Counted from the first letter of the stretch, positions 1 through 11,226 are shown. The stretch is 64,000 nt of DNA from Marinococcus luteus (GCF_900106595.1 NZ_FNNC01000003.1:1-64000); one strand, 5' to 3'. Numbers and translations are program-made. The notes: generated from the letters alone by a model not told the origin.

Positions 1-176
<176 letters not shown>

Positions 177-246
177 TTAAATATCGCTCTCTTATGGCAT
201 CTGTACTTATTGTATGGCAGCCGCTTTTTGGCGTCCAGTACTCTGC

Positions 247-1278
247 TTACTGCTGAAAATCGTCCTGTACCATTTCTCTTACCCTCTGCCCGGTCAATAT
301 ATTCTGTTCATATTCCCGGTAAAGCTCTTTCACTTCCGGATGATCGAGCTGACGGTTCTGTTTCCACCATTTTGCCGCCTGTTCCTTTTCACCGAGCAAA
401 TATAACGCCGCTCCATGATAAAATGCAACCGATCCGCGTTCAATCACGAACCGTTTATGATAAAGACGGGCGTAACGGCAGGCATCTTCATAATAGCCAA
501 GATACGTACAGACCGCGCTGACCCAATGAAGGGACTCACGGTCGAGCGGAAGGATCGCTGTAAGCACGTTCATCACTTCCTTCGAACGCTCATGCTCCCC
601 CTCACTTTCATACAATGCGGCGAGCTGGCAGCTGGCCGGCACGTAAGCACCCTCCTGGTGCACCGTTTCCAGCAGCTTTACAGCCTGCTCCGTATCTCCG
701 CGATGCTGATGCAGCTTTGCCAGCTGATGGTAAGCTGCCCAGTAATCAGGCTCCTGCTCCAGCAGCTCTTCAAACAATTCCCGGGCTTCCTGCACCCGGC
801 CTTTGTCGGCCTTTTCCACTGCCTGTTCATAGATGGTCATGTCTCCTGGATGCTCGAGAAGGCCAGGTTCGTTTTCTTTAATCATTTCGAGCAGTTCCTT
901 CGTTTCTTCTGCAAAGTCGCCTTCCGGTGCGATTTTCATATAATAACCGGCCGTTTCCGCTGCTTTTTCAAAATTGCCCTGGAAGGCATAATTGTTGGCC
1001 AGAAAGAAGTAGCATTCGGAGCGTTCCGGTTCAATTTCTTTAAGCACCCGGTCGAGGATGTCGTTGGAGCGATCAAACCATTCCATGTCTGTATATATGG
1101 CGGCAAGCTGGCATTGAAATAACCCCTTGGAAGGTTCAAGCTCGACAGCTCTTTCCAAAAAGAGAACGGCACGCTTCAGGTGATTTTTCTGATAAGCCAC
1201 CACGCCCCGCTGAAAGAAATATTCACCTGACTGCAAGAAAGGAATAATTGCGTCTTCGTTTTTTTGTTTTGAGCCCAA
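247..1278 (-). CDS. TPR-repeat protein, YvcD-like
   Basis: Protein of 343 residues made almost wholly of tetratricopeptide helices, for example AVLFLERAVELEPSKGLFQC near residue 36 and YWAAYHQLAKLHQHRGDTEQ near residue 180. TPR proteins are scaffolds for protein contacts; no catalytic domain is seen. Its place between trxB and hisI matches yvcD of B. subtilis, whose role is not defined. The start shown is TTG; purine-rich GGAAGG and AAAGGA lie upstream, so the exact start is uncertain. There is no signal peptide or membrane segment, so it is probably cytoplasmic. Confidence 0.85.
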   Translation of the reverse strand: MGSKQKNEDAIIPFLQSGEYFFQRGVVAYQKNHLKRAVLFLERAVELEPSKGLFQCQLAAIYTDMEWFDRSNDILDRVLKEIEPERSECYFFLANNYAFQGNFEKAAETAGYYMKIAPEGDFAEETKELLEMIKENEPGLLEHPGDMTIYEQAVEKADKGRVQEARELFEELLEQEPDYWAAYHQLAKLHQHRGDTEQAVKLLETVHQEGAYVPASCQLAALYESEGEHERSKEVMNVLTAILPLDRESLHWVSAVCTYLGYYEDACRYARLYHKRFVIERGSVAFYHGAALYLLGEKEQAAKWWKQNRQLDHPEVKELYREYEQNILTGQRVREMVQDDFQQ

Positions 1279-1424
1279 TTCCTTTCATCCTTCCTTCGTT
1301 TGTTTTTCTTTGTTCCTCCACGTTCCACATCAATTGTGACATTATAACATGCCCTCTGCTTCATGAAAACTCTTAGGAGCCCGCATGTTGTTCAGCAGCC
1401 AAAGACGACGAAGGAGGATGCCCA

Positions 1425-1456
1425 AAGAAAAAAACCGCCCGGAGAGGACGGTCTTT
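1425..1456 (-). terminator. Rho-independent terminator of the his operon
   Basis: Stem ACCGTCC/GGGCGGT (plus-strand arms 1434-1440 and 1446-1452, one G-U pair) followed on the minus strand by a T-run. It lies just after hisI and ends the eight-gene his transcript. Confidence 0.85.
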
Positions 1457-1472
1457 TCTGTGGTCAGCCTTG

Positions 1473-2102
1473 TTATGAACGATGTCTTTCTTCGAGCACC
1501 CGCAGCACATCATCAAGTGGAAGCTTCTGTTCCCGCAGGAGTACCAACAGATGATAAAGAAGATCAGCTGTTTCCCAGCTCAGCTCTTCGTGATCCCGGT
1601 TTTTCGAAGCAATAATCACTTCGCCGGCTTCTTCGCCGACTTTTTTCAAAATCTTATCCACGCCCTCGGTAAATAAATATGTCGTGTAGGCGCCCTCCGG
1701 CATTTCTGCCTCGCGTGTGGCAATGACCTGCTCGAGTTCATTAATAATCGCGAACCGCCGGCCGTCGGCTGACTGCTTTTCTTCTGACAGCAGCGAGCGG
1801 GAAAAACAGCTGTAGTCCCCTTTATGGCATGCAGGGCCTGCCGGTTCCACAAGCACGTTCAACGCGTCACTGTCGCAGTCATACCGGATGTCTGCCACCT
1901 GCTGCTTATTTCCCGAGGTTTCCCCTTTATGCCAAAGCTCCTGGCGGGAGCGGCTGTAAAACCAGGTTTCTTTCGTATCGATTGTTTTCTGCAGCGATTC
2001 TTTGTTCATATAGGCAAGCGTCAGAACCTCTTTACTGACGGAATCCTGCACTACGGCCGGAATCAGGCCTGCTTCATCAAAAGTTAGTTCGTCGACGTTC
2101 AT
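1473..2102 (-). CDS. hisI: Bifunctional phosphoribosyl-AMP cyclohydrolase / phosphoribosyl-ATP pyrophosphatase
   Basis: Catalyses steps 2 and 3 of histidine synthesis: hydrolysis of PR-ATP to PR-AMP, then opening of the adenine ring. The N-terminal HisI half (residues about 1-110) carries the metal-binding YDCDSDALN and [13 protein letters not shown] motifs. The C-terminal HisE half has [12 protein letters not shown] and the [13 protein letters not shown] helix of the MazG-like fold. At 209 residues it is the usual size of the fused enzyme. Its ATG overlaps the hisF stop (ATGA), so translation is coupled. It is the last gene of the operon. Confidence 0.96.
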   Translation of the reverse strand: MNVDELTFDEAGLIPAVVQDSVSKEVLTLAYMNKESLQKTIDTKETWFYSRSRQELWHKGETSGNKQQVADIRYDCDSDALNVLVEPAGPACHKGDYSCFSRSLLSEEKQSADGRRFAIINELEQVIATREAEMPEGAYTTYLFTEGVDKILKKVGEEAGEVIIASKNRDHEELSWETADLLYHLLVLLREQKLPLDDVLRVLEERHRS

Positions 2103-2857
2103 CGTACTAAGACTCCTCTCTCCCGGATAAAAGCCTTCACTTCTTCAATCGATGTCTCTTTATAGTGAAAGATTGAAGCAGCGAGTGCCGCATCCGCCCC
2201 TGATTTTTCAAATACATCCACAAAATGCTCTTTAGCGCCAGCGCCTCCGGAGGCAATAACAGGTACATCCACTGCTTCGCTGACCGTTCGTGTCAACGCC
2301 TCGTCAAAGCCAGTCTTGGCTCCGTCCTGATCCATACTCGTCAGAAGAATTTCGCCGGCTCCACGGGCAGTGACTTCCCTCGCCCAGTCGACGACTTCCC
2401 AGTCGGTCGGCGTGCGGCCGCCGTGAGTATAGATTCTCCACGATCCGATCGACTCATCATACTTTGCATCAACCGCTACAACGATACACTGGGAGCCGAA
2501 ATAAGTGGAGCCCTGAGTAATCAAATCAGGGTTTTTCACTGCCGCCGTGTTGAGTGAAACCTTGTCCGCTCCAGCACGGAGCATGTTGCGCATGTCATCG
2601 ACCGAGCTGATTCCGCCCCCGACCGTAAAGGGAATCGCAATGCTTGCAGCCACCTGCTCCACAACATCTATCATCGTTTTCCGCCCTTCATGCGAGGCAG
2701 AAATATCGAGAAACACAAGTTCGTCCGCCCACTGCTCATCATAAAACGCCGCCAGTTCCACCGGATCACCGGCATCCCTAAGCTCTACAAACTGTGTGCC
2801 TTTCACGACCCGGCCCTCTTTCACATCCAGACATGGAATAATCCGTTTCGTAAGCAT
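2099..2857 (-). CDS. hisF: Imidazole glycerol phosphate synthase, cyclase subunit
   Basis: (beta/alpha)8 barrel of 252 residues. It uses ammonia from HisH to make imidazole glycerol phosphate and AICAR from PRFAR. The catalytic aspartate is in IIPCLDV (Asp11) and a second one lies in [13 protein letters not shown]; the phosphate-binding loops VGGGI and ASGGAG are intact. It works as a heterodimer with HisH, encoded two genes upstream. It overlaps the hisA stop by one base and hisI by four. Confidence 0.97.
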   Translation of the reverse strand: MLTKRIIPCLDVKEGRVVKGTQFVELRDAGDPVELAAFYDEQWADELVFLDISASHEGRKTMIDVVEQVAASIAIPFTVGGGISSVDDMRNMLRAGADKVSLNTAAVKNPDLITQGSTYFGSQCIVVAVDAKYDESIGSWRIYTHGGRTPTDWEVVDWAREVTARGAGEILLTSMDQDGAKTGFDEALTRTVSEAVDVPVIASGGAGAKEHFVDVFEKSGADAALAASIFHYKETSIEEVKAFIRERGVLVR

Positions 2858-3588
2858 TACTGTACCTCCTTCACGGCTTCTGCCACATCTACTTTACCGG
2901 TATATATCGCTTTTCCGACAATGACTCCGGCTATACCTTTATTCCGCTTCTCCGCAAGATTCCGCACATCCTCCATCGTGCCGATTCCTCCGGAAGCAAT
3001 GACATTTACGCCGGTCGCTTCTGCGAGCTGCCTTGTAGCCTCCACGTTTGGTCCGGTCATCGTCCCATCAGTGGAAATATCAGTGAATATAAACGTCTCC
3101 GCCCCGTGAGCAGCCATTTCCCGGCCAAGCTCAACGGCTGTTACTTCCGAGGTGTCAAGCCAGCCGTTGACGGCCACGTACCCGTCTCTGGCATCAAGAC
3201 CAATAGCGATACGGCTGCTGTGTTTTTCGAGCATATCCCGGGCAAATTCGGGATACTGCAGAGCGACACTGCCGAGTATCACCCGGTCCACGCCGTTGGA
3301 TAAGTAATAGTCCACATCCTCTTCGGTCCGGATTCCTCCGCCGACCTGGATACGGACATCAAGTTCCCTTGCGGCACGAACGACGTGGGCATGATTGATG
3401 CGACGCTTTTCTTTTGCCCCGTCAAGATCGACCATATGAATCCAGGCCGCTCCCGCTTCTGCAAACGAAGCAGCCATCTCAAACGGCGAATTCCCGTAGA
3501 CAGTCTCCTGATTGTAGTCGCCCTGAAAAAGGCGGACGCAGTTGCCGTCCCGGATATCGATGGCCGGGTATACGATAAAATCACTCAT
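2857..3588 (-). CDS. hisA: ProFAR isomerase (phosphoribosylformimino-AICAR-P isomerase)
   Basis: Amadori isomerase of 243 residues converting ProFAR to PRFAR. It begins [20 protein letters not shown] with the catalytic Asp8, and the second barrel half has [10 protein letters not shown] with the other acid. The reading frame stays open about 50 codons further upstream, but those codons lie within hisH. The ATG at 3588 is preceded by GGAGCGGAG and gives the normal family length. It overlaps the hisH end by 8 bases. Confidence 0.96.
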   Translation of the reverse strand: MSDFIVYPAIDIRDGNCVRLFQGDYNQETVYGNSPFEMAASFAEAGAAWIHMVDLDGAKEKRRINHAHVVRAARELDVRIQVGGGIRTEEDVDYYLSNGVDRVILGSVALQYPEFARDMLEKHSSRIAIGLDARDGYVAVNGWLDTSEVTAVELGREMAAHGAETFIFTDISTDGTMTGPNVEATRQLAEATGVNVIASGGIGTMEDVRNLAEKRNKGIAGVIVGKAIYTGKVDVAEAVKEVQ

Positions 3589-4225
3589 GAGCTCCGCTCC
3601 TTTCACGGACAATCGCCCCGAAGTTTTTAAGCATGCCGATGCCGACTGTGCTGCTTTTTTCAGGATGGAACTGCGTGCCCATGATTTCGCCGCGGCCAAC
3701 CACCGCCGGCACTGTTTCACCGTAATCGCTTGTCGCAATCAAAACGTCGGGATCGGCGGTTTCTATCACGTAGGAATGCACGAAATATGCATGGCCTTCC
3801 TCCACATCTTTCAAAAGCGGATGGTCCGGCTGATGAAACGTAAGCGAGTTCCAGCCCATGTGCGGCACTTTCAGCCTTCTTCCCTGGCTGTCTTTTCCGG
3901 AAAACCGGCGGGCAAACCCTGGGAGAAACCCGAATCCTTCGGTTTCCCCGTGTTCGTCGCTGCCTTCAAACAACAGCTGCATGCCAAGGCAGATACCAAG
4001 CAGCGGTTTGCCGTCAGCCGCCCAGTGTTCAATAAACTCAAACTGCCCGTTTTCCCGTATTAAATTCATGGCATCCCGAAAAGCACCGACCCCTGGGAGA
4101 ATCAAGCCGTCCGCTTCTGCAAGCTCCTCAGTGTGCTCGGAGACAAAATAAGGGATACCCAGTCGTTCCAGTGCTTTTTTCACGCTGTACAGGTTACCCA
4201 TCCCGTAATCGATTATTCCTATCAC
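3581..4225 (-). CDS. hisH: Imidazole glycerol phosphate synthase, glutamine amidotransferase subunit
   Basis: Class I glutaminase of 214 residues that feeds ammonia to HisF. The triad is visible: the cysteine in [14 protein letters not shown], and the histidine and glutamate in [10 protein letters not shown] near the C-terminus. The N-terminus [14 protein letters not shown] is typical. It lies between hisB and hisA. Confidence 0.97.
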   Translation of the reverse strand: MIGIIDYGMGNLYSVKKALERLGIPYFVSEHTEELAEADGLILPGVGAFRDAMNLIRENGQFEFIEHWAADGKPLLGICLGMQLLFEGSDEHGETEGFGFLPGFARRFSGKDSQGRRLKVPHMGWNSLTFHQPDHPLLKDVEEGHAYFVHSYVIETADPDVLIATSDYGETVPAVVGRGEIMGTQFHPEKSSTVGIGMLKNFGAIVRERSGAHE

Positions 4226-4245
4226 AAGCGCTCCACTCCTTTTCT

Positions 4246-4836
4246 TTACAGCATTCCTTTTGTCGAAGGAACGCCTTTCACTCTTGGGTCCAGCTGGGTC
4301 GCTTCATCAAGAGCCCGTGCCATCGCTTTAAACACCGCTTCAATAATATGATGGGTGTTGTGCCCGTAATGGACGACTACGTGGAGGTTCATCCGGGCCT
4401 CCACCGCGAATTTCCACAAAAACTCATGGACGAGTTCGGTATCAAATGTTCCTACTTTGGCTGCCGGCAGCTCCGCCCGGAACTCAAGATGCGGACGGTT
4501 GCTTAAATCCACAATGACTTCTGCCAGCGCGTCGTCCATCGGAATTTTAGCCTGGCCGTACCGGCGGATACCCTTTTTATCGCCGAGCGCCTGTCCGAAG
4601 GCTTCACCGAGGCAGATACCGACGTCCTCTGTTGTATGGTGATCATCGACTTCCACATCGCCTTCGGCCTGCACATCAAGGGAGAAGTGCCCGTGCTTTT
4701 TAAAAAGGTCAAGCATATGGCTCATAAACGGCACGTTCGTCTGTATGAGCCCATCCCCTTCGCCGTCGATGCCAAACTGCAGCCGGATGGACGTTTCTCC
4801 CGTCGTGCGTTCGACGCTTCCCGTACGTTCTGTCAT
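4246..4836 (-). CDS. hisB: Imidazoleglycerol-phosphate dehydratase
   Basis: Monofunctional dehydratase of 196 residues making imidazole acetol phosphate with two Mn ions. The metal motifs [16 protein letters not shown] and [13 protein letters not shown] are present, as is the [10 protein letters not shown] strand. There is no HAD phosphatase domain as in enterobacterial HisB, and no histidinol-phosphatase gene lies in this operon. The start [10 protein letters not shown] at 4836 is one base after the hisD stop and has a GGGGGAG ribosome site inside hisD. Confidence 0.96.
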   Translation of the reverse strand: MTERTGSVERTTGETSIRLQFGIDGEGDGLIQTNVPFMSHMLDLFKKHGHFSLDVQAEGDVEVDDHHTTEDVGICLGEAFGQALGDKKGIRRYGQAKIPMDDALAEVIVDLSNRPHLEFRAELPAAKVGTFDTELVHEFLWKFAVEARMNLHVVVHYGHNTHHIIEAVFKAMARALDEATQLDPRVKGVPSTKGML

Positions 4837-4837
4837 T

Positions 4838-6112
4838 CTATTTCTCCCCCTTCCGGATATCCACTGCGCGCGCGTGCGCTTCAAGGCCCTCAATCCGGGC
4901 GATCGCAGAGATATATTCACCGTTTTCCTCAAGCGCTTCTTTGCTGTAGGAAATCACGCTGGACCGCTTCACAAAATCATCGACGCCGAGCGGGCTCGAA
5001 AAGCGGGCTGTACCACTCGTCGGAAGCACGTGGTTCGGGCCGGCAAAGTAATCACCGACCGCTTCGGCACTGTACGGTCCTAAAAAGACAGCTCCGGCGT
5101 GACGGATGGAGCCGAGCAGATTATCCGGCTGGGCGGTCATGATTTCCAGATGCTCCGGCGCAAGCCGGTTCACGGCTTCCACTGCCTCCGCCATCGTTTC
5201 GGTTAAGTAGATGGCTCCGTGTTTATCAAGAGACTCTTCCGCAATCTTTTTACGCGGGAGATCTTCAAGCTGACGTTCAAGCTCTTCGGCTACTTTTTTG
5301 CCAAGCCCCTCCGACGTGGTTACAAGCACAGCCGAGGCAAGCTCATCGTGCTCCGCCTGGGAAAGCATGTCGGCCGCAATATAATCCGCCCGGGCTGTTT
5401 CATCAGCAAGCACGACGATCTCGCTTGGTCCGGCAATACTGTCAATCGCCACCTGACCGAACACTTCACGTTTGGCCAGCGCGACATAAATGTTGCCGGG
5501 CCCGACGATTTTATCCACCTTCTGGATGCTTTCGGTGCCGTAGGCAAGCGCAGCTACCGCCTGCGCCCCCCCAATTTTCACGATATTTTTAATACCAAGC
5601 TCACTGGCCGTGACGAGCACCATCGGATGAAGACGCTGGTCTTCACCGGGAGGTGAGCACATCGTAATGCTTTTCACGCCTGCAGCGATTGCCGGGATGG
5701 CATCCATCATAATGGTCGATGGATAGGCCGCCTTCCCGCCCGGCACATAAATACCGACACGGTCAAACGGAATAATCCGCTGGCCGAGCATTGTCCCATC
5801 TTCTTTTGTTACCATCCAGGACTGCCGGAGCTGGCGCTGATGAAAATCACGGATGTTTTCAATCGCTTTGCGGATCGCTTCGAGCTCTTTATCGTTCACC
5901 TGATTATACGCTTCATCTATTTCTTCCTGCTGGACAAACAGTTCATCGAGCGTAACGCGGTCAAATATCTCGGTCAGCTCAATGAGTCCTTTATCTCCGT
6001 TTTCCCGCACCTTTTCAATAATGGATGAGACCGATTCCCGCTGCTTTTCGGTCCCTCCTTCAATAGTGCGTTCGAGTGTTACTGATTCATCCAAAGGGGT
6101 CACGTTCATCAT
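4838..6112 (-). CDS. hisD: Histidinol dehydrogenase
   Basis: Zinc- and NAD-dependent enzyme of 424 residues performing the last two oxidations, histidinol to histidine. Recognised by [33 protein letters not shown], the metal-binding SQAEHDELA and the catalytic [20 protein letters not shown] block. Full family length. The start overlaps the hisG stop by four bases. Confidence 0.97.
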   Translation of the reverse strand: MMNVTPLDESVTLERTIEGGTEKQRESVSSIIEKVRENGDKGLIELTEIFDRVTLDELFVQQEEIDEAYNQVNDKELEAIRKAIENIRDFHQRQLRQSWMVTKEDGTMLGQRIIPFDRVGIYVPGGKAAYPSTIMMDAIPAIAAGVKSITMCSPPGEDQRLHPMVLVTASELGIKNIVKIGGAQAVAALAYGTESIQKVDKIVGPGNIYVALAKREVFGQVAIDSIAGPSEIVVLADETARADYIAADMLSQAEHDELASAVLVTTSEGLGKKVAEELERQLEDLPRKKIAEESLDKHGAIYLTETMAEAVEAVNRLAPEHLEIMTAQPDNLLGSIRHAGAVFLGPYSAEAVGDYFAGPNHVLPTSGTARFSSPLGVDDFVKRSSVISYSKEALEENGEYISAIARIEGLEAHARAVDIRKGEK

Positions 6113-6750
6113 ACCTGCTCTTCCACTCCTATCACCTGGGCGACACGCTCCACGAGATCATCAATGACGGTATCCTTCAAACGATAGCTTACCGGATTGA
6201 CGATCAGCCGGGACGTGATCGGCACAATCGTTTCAAGCTCTATTAAACCGTTCTCCTTCAGCGTCTGTCCGGTGGAAACAATGTCTACAATACGGTCTGC
6301 CAGCCCGACAAGCGGCGCCAGTTCAATCGATCCGTTTAATTTAATAATTTCCACCTGTTCGCCCTGCTGCTTAAAGTACTGTGTCGCCAGATTCGGATAC
6401 TTTGACGCCACCTTTGGATTTACATCGGACTTCTCATACTCTGGAAGCCCGGCCACTGCCAGGTAGCAGGCACTGATATTCAGATCCAGCACTTCATACA
6501 CGTCACGCTCTTCTTCAATCATCGTATCCTTGCCGGCCACCCCGATGTCTGCCACCCCGTGTTCAACATAGGTGGGCACATCCATCGGCTTCGCCAGGAT
6601 AAAACGCATATTTGCTTCCGGAGCGTCGACGATCAGCTTTCTGGATTCTTCAAACTCCGGAGGAATAGGAAACCCGGCTTTACGGAGAAGCTGAACCGCT
6701 TCTTCGAAAATCCGTCCCTTTGGCATCGCGATTGTCAGCCATTCATTCAT
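6109..6750 (-). CDS. hisG: ATP phosphoribosyltransferase, short form
   Basis: First and committed enzyme of histidine synthesis, joining ATP and PRPP. It begins [19 protein letters not shown] and has the PRPP-binding [14 protein letters not shown]. At 213 residues it lacks the C-terminal ACT-like regulatory domain of the long form, so it needs HisZ, which is encoded immediately upstream with an eight-base overlap. Feedback control by histidine would act through the HisG-HisZ complex, as known for this family. Confidence 0.97.
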   Translation of the reverse strand: MNEWLTIAMPKGRIFEEAVQLLRKAGFPIPPEFEESRKLIVDAPEANMRFILAKPMDVPTYVEHGVADIGVAGKDTMIEEERDVYEVLDLNISACYLAVAGLPEYEKSDVNPKVASKYPNLATQYFKQQGEQVEIIKLNGSIELAPLVGLADRIVDIVSTGQTLKENGLIELETIVPITSRLIVNPVSYRLKDTVIDDLVERVAQVIGVEEQV

Positions 6751-7930
6751 GCGAAGCGCCCTCCTTCTTTTTTCCGATCATGGATACAACATCTTCATAG
6801 GACTCACTCAGCTGATCCACGTCCTCTACACCGCGAATGTCCTGAAGCACGACCCGTTTTCCGGTTTCGCGGAGCCTGCGTGCCTGATCCACCGCTTCCG
6901 GACGGCGCTCCGGGCTGAATAAAATACACGTCTGGGAAGGCACAGCTCCGGTAAGGCCAAGGGCTTCGACCAGCAAATCAAGCCGGAGACCGAACCCGAC
7001 AGCCTGAGCCGGGCGGTTAAACTGCTGCAGCAGTTCATCATAGCGTCCGCCGCTTCCAAGCGGCACGCCCAGATTGTTGCCGTAGCTTTCGAATACAATC
7101 CCCGTGTAGTAGCTCATATGCATAAATAAGTTAAAGTCGAGCTTAATGTAATCGGACAGCTCATAGTGTTCAAGCACTGTTTTCAGTTCCTGCAGCTCTT
7201 CGACCGCTTCCTTTGCCGCCGGTGTCTGAACCAGATTCAATGCTTCGTCCAGGGTCCGCCAGTCGCCCCGCAGGCGCAGCAGGCTGTTCAGCTTTTTCTT
7301 ATCCAGGGAGGAAAGCGGGAGATTTTCCACATGCTGGCGGTAGCCGACATAGTTTTTTTCGTATAAAAACCGGCGCAGATCATCGGCCCGCTCATCATTT
7401 CCGAGCACCTCTTCAAGCAGCGCATTCACGTACCCGACGTGCCCGACTGTAATTTGAAACGTGGTCAGACCGGTTTTTCTCAGAGCTTCGATCATAAGAG
7501 AGACGACTTCTCCGTTCGCACTCGAAGTCCCGTCTCCAATCAATTCCACCCCGAGCTGTTCAAATTCTGCCGGCCGTCCAGCCTCAAGCTGCTGCGCGCG
7601 GAAGACGTTAGTATGATAAGCCAAACGGATCGGAAAGTGCTGGTTTTGCAGTCCGGATGCTGTCACCCGGGCAATTGGTGCCGTCATGTCCGGACGCAGC
7701 ACCAGCGTCCGCCCCTGCTGGTCGAGCAGTTTAAAAAGCTGATGATCAAGAATCGCCGAAGCGCTCCCCACCGTATCGTAATATTCCAGGGTGGGCGTTT
7801 CGACAGGCAGATACCCCCAGCTTTCCCATTCATCGTTAATGACCCGTTGTACGTTCCGTTTTGTCTGAAAATACCCCGGAAGCGCATCGCGCATCCCGAG
7901 CGGCTTTTCAAACATAAAAAGCTTACTCAT
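6743..7930 (-). CDS. hisZ: ATP phosphoribosyltransferase regulatory subunit
   Basis: Histidyl-tRNA-synthetase-like protein of 395 residues without aminoacylation activity; it activates short HisG. The class II synthetase fold is seen in [35 protein letters not shown] (motif 2) and the [13 protein letters not shown] motif. It is the first gene of the operon, 70 bases after a good sigma-A-type promoter. The anticodon-binding domain of true HisRS is not evident, though a divergent C-terminal segment from about residue 320 remains. Confidence 0.94.
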   Translation of the reverse strand: MSKLFMFEKPLGMRDALPGYFQTKRNVQRVINDEWESWGYLPVETPTLEYYDTVGSASAILDHQLFKLLDQQGRTLVLRPDMTAPIARVTASGLQNQHFPIRLAYHTNVFRAQQLEAGRPAEFEQLGVELIGDGTSSANGEVVSLMIEALRKTGLTTFQITVGHVGYVNALLEEVLGNDERADDLRRFLYEKNYVGYRQHVENLPLSSLDKKKLNSLLRLRGDWRTLDEALNLVQTPAAKEAVEELQELKTVLEHYELSDYIKLDFNLFMHMSYYTGIVFESYGNNLGVPLGSGGRYDELLQQFNRPAQAVGFGLRLDLLVEALGLTGAVPSQTCILFSPERRPEAVDQARRLRETGKRVVLQDIRGVEDVDQLSESYEDVVSMIGKKKEGASHE

Positions 7931-7998
7931 ACTCTCTCTCCTTTTCTCTTCACGATGCTTTAGTCCGCTAATGTACTAACAAAATAAAGAATAACCAT

Positions 7999-8027
7999 AG
8001 TTTACACATCTTTTTTTACACCGTCAA
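7999..8027 (-). promoter_or_regulatory. Sigma-A-type promoter of the his operon
   Basis: On the minus strand a -35 TTGACG (8022-8027) and -10 TAAACT (7999-8004) are separated by 17 bases. The site is between the yvoF terminator and hisZ, giving a short leader. No T-box-like leader fits in the remaining space. Confidence 0.65.
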
Positions 8028-8089
8028 TTTTCCATTTCCGCTTCTATTATAACAATATTTGCTGCCCTATCAGTCTTTTTCGATTTCAA

Positions 8090-8124
8090 AAAAGAGAAAA
8101 GCCGGCTCTTTTGAAAGCCGGCTT
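8090..8124 (-). terminator. Terminator after yvoF
   Basis: Arms AAGCCGGCT at 8099-8107 and AGCCGGCTT at 8116-8124, followed on the minus strand by TTTTCTCTTTTTT. It ends the hprK-lgt-ppaX-yvoF transcript. Confidence 0.88.
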
Positions 8125-8129
8125 GAAGC

Positions 8130-8609
8130 CTAGGTTCTTATACGCATCGGACTGCCGCCGGCAAAGGCCCGTGCTGGAACGTCTTTATGCACGACCGTTC
8201 CTGCTGCCACCACAGCCCGGTCTCCAATTGTCACCCCGGGCAGAATGGTCACATTGGCGCCGATCATGACCTCGTTTCCGATTACAATATCGCCGAGCCG
8301 GTATTCATCAATTAAATGTTCGTGGGTCAAAAGCGTCGACTGATAGCCGATAATGGAATTGCTGCCAATATGGATTTTCTCCGGAAACATGAGATCCGGC
8401 ATGACCTTGTACGCAAGCGCCGTTTTTTCACCTATTTCCATTCCCAGCAGCTGCCGGTACATCCACCGCTTCACAGACACAAACGGCACGACCCGGGAAA
8501 CTTCAATAACAGCCGTATTTTTGAATGCCTTTAAAAACGGAACCGTCCGGTACATCTGCCACAAAGCATTGGTATTATTGCCCGGGAAATAACGATCTGT
8601 TTTTCTCAT
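8130..8609 (-). CDS. yvoF: Acyltransferase of the left-handed beta-helix family, YvoF-like
   Basis: Protein of 159 residues with hexapeptide repeats (IHIGSNSIIGYQ, IVIGNEVMIGANVTILPG, VTIGDRAVVAAGTVV), the fold of maltose O-acetyltransferase-like CoA-dependent enzymes. The catalytic histidine may be that in LLTHEHLIDEY. The acceptor is unknown. The position, overlapping ppaX by four bases in the hprK operon, equals yvoF of B. subtilis. Confidence 0.85.
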   Translation of the reverse strand: MRKTDRYFPGNNTNALWQMYRTVPFLKAFKNTAVIEVSRVVPFVSVKRWMYRQLLGMEIGEKTALAYKVMPDLMFPEKIHIGSNSIIGYQSTLLTHEHLIDEYRLGDIVIGNEVMIGANVTILPGVTIGDRAVVAAGTVVHKDVPARAFAGGSPMRIRT

Positions 8610-9262
8610 TCTTCTGCTTCTCCGACAATATCGAGCAGATCGCTCATCCGGGCGAGCATCCAGTCCGGTTCATAATTTTTCAGAAACGATGCACCTTTGA
8701 TGGTCCATTCCACTCCTGCTGTGTGCACCCCGGCATTTTTCCCCGCCATAATATCAAACTGGCTGTCTCCAACCATGATGGTTTCCTCCGGGCGGGCGTT
8801 CAGCTGTGTCATGGCTATTTGCAGCGGCTCCGGATGCGGCTTCGGGTTTTCGACATCATCCACCGAAACGAACGTCGAGAAAAAAGGAAACAGCCCGAGC
8901 ATATTGGCACCTTTGACCGCCGCTTCCTTCCGCTTAGTCGTCACAATACCGAGGGAATAGCCACGCTCGTACAGCGTTTTAATGGTGTCGTACACTCCGT
9001 CGTATTCCCGGACGAGCGTTTCATGGTTCGCCAGGTTGTGGGATTGATACGTGTCAATCATCTGTTCCACCTGGCTCGGATTGCTGCTGATGCTTGAAAA
9101 ATTATCCGCCAGCGGCACCCCGATCCAGCTGATGATGTCATCTCTGCTGTATTGGTCCGGAGCATAATATGTCAGCACATGCTCATAAGAAGAAATGATC
9201 AAATCATTTGTATCAATCAGCGTGCCATCTAAATCAAACAGCAGTGTATTCCATCTGGTCAT
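8606..9262 (-). CDS. ppaX: Pyrophosphatase PpaX (HAD family)
   Basis: HAD hydrolase of 218 residues that hydrolyses the pyrophosphate released when HPrK/P dephosphorylates P-Ser-HPr. Motif I is LLFDLDGTLIDTND, motif II lies in LGIVTTKRK, and motifs III/IV are KPHPEPLQIA and MVGDSQFDIMAGKNAG. The position within the hprK operon supports PpaX over other phosphoglycolate-phosphatase-like enzymes. ATG at 9262 with AAGGGGA upstream. Confidence 0.9.
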   Translation of the reverse strand: MTRWNTLLFDLDGTLIDTNDLIISSYEHVLTYYAPDQYSRDDIISWIGVPLADNFSSISSNPSQVEQMIDTYQSHNLANHETLVREYDGVYDTIKTLYERGYSLGIVTTKRKEAAVKGANMLGLFPFFSTFVSVDDVENPKPHPEPLQIAMTQLNARPEETIMVGDSQFDIMAGKNAGVHTAGVEWTIKGASFLKNYEPDWMLARMSDLLDIVGEAEE

Positions 9263-9287
9263 GATGCTTCCCCTTTCGCTTTCTTCC

Positions 9288-10118
9288 TTATATGCCGGGA
9301 CCGTCTTTACTTAAATATCTTGCTTTGGCAAGCCCGGCCTGCCTGCGGTATAAAATCAGACTCACGGCTGCTACTATCAGGAGCACCGAAATCAACTGTG
9401 CCACCCGGATTGTATCAAACAGCATTAAGCTGTCGGTCCGCATTCCCTCGATGAAAAAACGCCCAAAGGAATACCAGATAACATACGTTAAAAACAGCTC
9501 CCCGCGACGGAGATTCACCCTGCGCAGTCCTAAAAGCAGTAAAAACCCCGCGATATTCCAAAGCGATTCGTACAAAAACGTGGGGTTGTAGTAAGCTCCT
9601 TCAATATACATCTGATTAATAATGAATTCGGGGAGCTGCAGCCCCTCCAAAAACGAACGGCTCACTTCGCCGCCGTGGGCTTCCTGGTTGATGAAGTTGC
9701 CCCAGCGTCCAATCGCCTGCCCTAAAATAATGCTTGGTGCGGCAATGTCAGCCAGCTTCCAAAAAGATACTCGCTTGATTTTCGAAAAGACGATGCCCGT
9801 AAGCACGGCACCGATCAACCCGCCGTGTATCGCAAGACCACCTTCCCATACCGCCAGAATGCTGCCCGGATTCTGAGCGTAATAGTCCCACTCAAAAATC
9901 ACGTAGTACAGCCGCGCGCAAATAATCGAAATCGGTATGGCAAAAATAAGCAGATCCGCAAAAATATCTTCCGGTAGCCCACGTTTTTTTGCTTCATAGG
10001 AAGCTAAAATGTACCCAAGCAGAGCGCCCAGGCCAATGAGAATACCGTACCAGTAAATAGGCACAGATCCGACTTCAAAGGCGACCCGGTCGATCGGCTG
10101 TATCGATGAATAAATCAT
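9288..10118 (-). CDS. lgt: Prolipoprotein diacylglyceryl transferase
   Basis: Membrane enzyme of 276 residues that attaches diacylglycerol from phosphatidylglycerol to lipobox cysteines. Key motifs: [11 protein letters not shown] and [15 protein letters not shown], with about seven membrane segments. A GTG twelve bases further upstream is in frame but overlaps the AGGAG ribosome site, so the ATG at 10118 ([14 protein letters not shown]) is preferred. It lies between hprK and ppaX as in B. subtilis. The lipoprotein at 29.1 kb is one likely substrate. Confidence 0.95.
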   Translation of the reverse strand: MIYSSIQPIDRVAFEVGSVPIYWYGILIGLGALLGYILASYEAKKRGLPEDIFADLLIFAIPISIICARLYYVIFEWDYYAQNPGSILAVWEGGLAIHGGLIGAVLTGIVFSKIKRVSFWKLADIAAPSIILGQAIGRWGNFINQEAHGGEVSRSFLEGLQLPEFIINQMYIEGAYYNPTFLYESLWNIAGFLLLLGLRRVNLRRGELFLTYVIWYSFGRFFIEGMRTDSLMLFDTIRVAQLISVLLIVAAVSLILYRRQAGLAKARYLSKDGPGI

Positions 10119-10154
10119 ATCCCATGCCACTCCTGACTACTAAATGTGTAATAG

Positions 10155-11090
10155 TTAAAATTCTTCCTTATCCCCGTCATCAATCATCTGTTTTAACCGG
10201 TCTGAAAACTGCTGGGCTGTGTTTACGCCCATTCGTTTCAGCCGGAAGTTCATCGCCGCTACTTCAATAATAACAGCAAGATTCCGGCCCGGACGTACCG
10301 GAACAGTCAGCTTCTGAATCTCTGTATCGAGCACCTGAAGCGTCTCTTCGTCAAGACCGAGGCGGTCGTAGGCTTTTTGTTCGTCCCAGAGCTCAAGATG
10401 GATGGTCAGCGAGATGCGTTTATACGGGCGGACAGCGCCTGCTCCAAACAACGTCATCACATCGATAATGCCGAGGCCGCGGATTTCAAGCAGGTTCTGG
10501 ATGAGCTCGGGAGCCGTGCCGACAAGGGTGTCACCGTTCTGCTGACGGATTTCGACGGAATCATCCGCTACAAGCCGGTGGCCCCGGCGTACGATATCGA
10601 GCGCCGTTTCGCTTTTCCCGACGCCGCTTGCCCCGGTAATCAGCACGCCGATGCCGTAAATGTCCACCAGAACGCCGTGCATTGCCGTCGATTTGGCCAG
10701 TTTGGTATCGAGATAGTTCGTCAGCTGACTGATCAGCTGCGTACTTGCCAGATGCGAGCGCATGATCGGAACACCGGTCTTTTCCGCATTTTCAATCAGC
10801 TCCGGCGGAGCCACCAGTCCACGCGAGATGACAATGCCCGGGGTGTCATATGTACACAGCTTTTCCATGCGTTCCTGCTTTTCTTCGTCCTGCAGCTGTT
10901 GAAAAAAAGAAAGCTCTGTGCGCCCAAGCAGCTGCAGCCGCCGGGCAGGATAATATGTAAAAAAACCAGCCATCTCTATTCCCGGGCGGGAAATATCGCT
11001 CGTGGTTATCGCCCGATACAGCCCTTCCTCCCCGGCAAGAAGCTCTAATTGAAACCGCTCCTTTAAATCCGTTGCCGTCACTTTTGCCAT
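10155..11090 (-). CDS. hprK: HPr kinase/phosphorylase
   Basis: Bifunctional sensor of 311 residues that phosphorylates HPr on Ser46 with ATP or PPi and reverses the reaction, so controlling CcpA-dependent catabolite repression. The C-terminal domain has Walker [10 protein letters not shown], the LVADDSVEI segment and the signature [15 protein letters not shown]. It is first in the hprK-lgt-ppaX-yvoF operon. Several CcpA-type cre sites at sugar operons in this window would be downstream targets. Confidence 0.96.
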   Translation of the reverse strand: MAKVTATDLKERFQLELLAGEEGLYRAITTSDISRPGIEMAGFFTYYPARRLQLLGRTELSFFQQLQDEEKQERMEKLCTYDTPGIVISRGLVAPPELIENAEKTGVPIMRSHLASTQLISQLTNYLDTKLAKSTAMHGVLVDIYGIGVLITGASGVGKSETALDIVRRGHRLVADDSVEIRQQNGDTLVGTAPELIQNLLEIRGLGIIDVMTLFGAGAVRPYKRISLTIHLELWDEQKAYDRLGLDEETLQVLDTEIQKLTVPVRPGRNLAVIIEVAAMNFRLKRMGVNTAQQFSDRLKQMIDDGDKEEF

Positions 11091-11226
11091 CGTGCTGCCT
11101 CCCTCAAAAATCGCTCTGTCGTTTCGTGAATACGTTTGCTTTCTCTACTTCGTACGTTGTTATTGTAGCACGTTTTCAAAAGAAGATGGAACCTGCTCCG
11201 GAGGATTTCAGTTTCACTGCTGCACG

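Noticed and set aside
415-1122. Long plus-strand frame of about 235 codons opposite the TPR gene
   Set aside because: It is the antisense of a well-supported TPR protein, with low-complexity Phe/His content, no ribosome site and no recognisable domain.
3589-3738. 50-codon upstream extension of hisA
   Set aside because: The codons lie within hisH in another frame, match no HisA, and the internal ATG has a good ribosome site and family length.
7931-7998. T-box or attenuator leader for the his operon
   Set aside because: The leader after the mapped-looking promoter is only about 70 bases and has no specifier stem or terminator pair.
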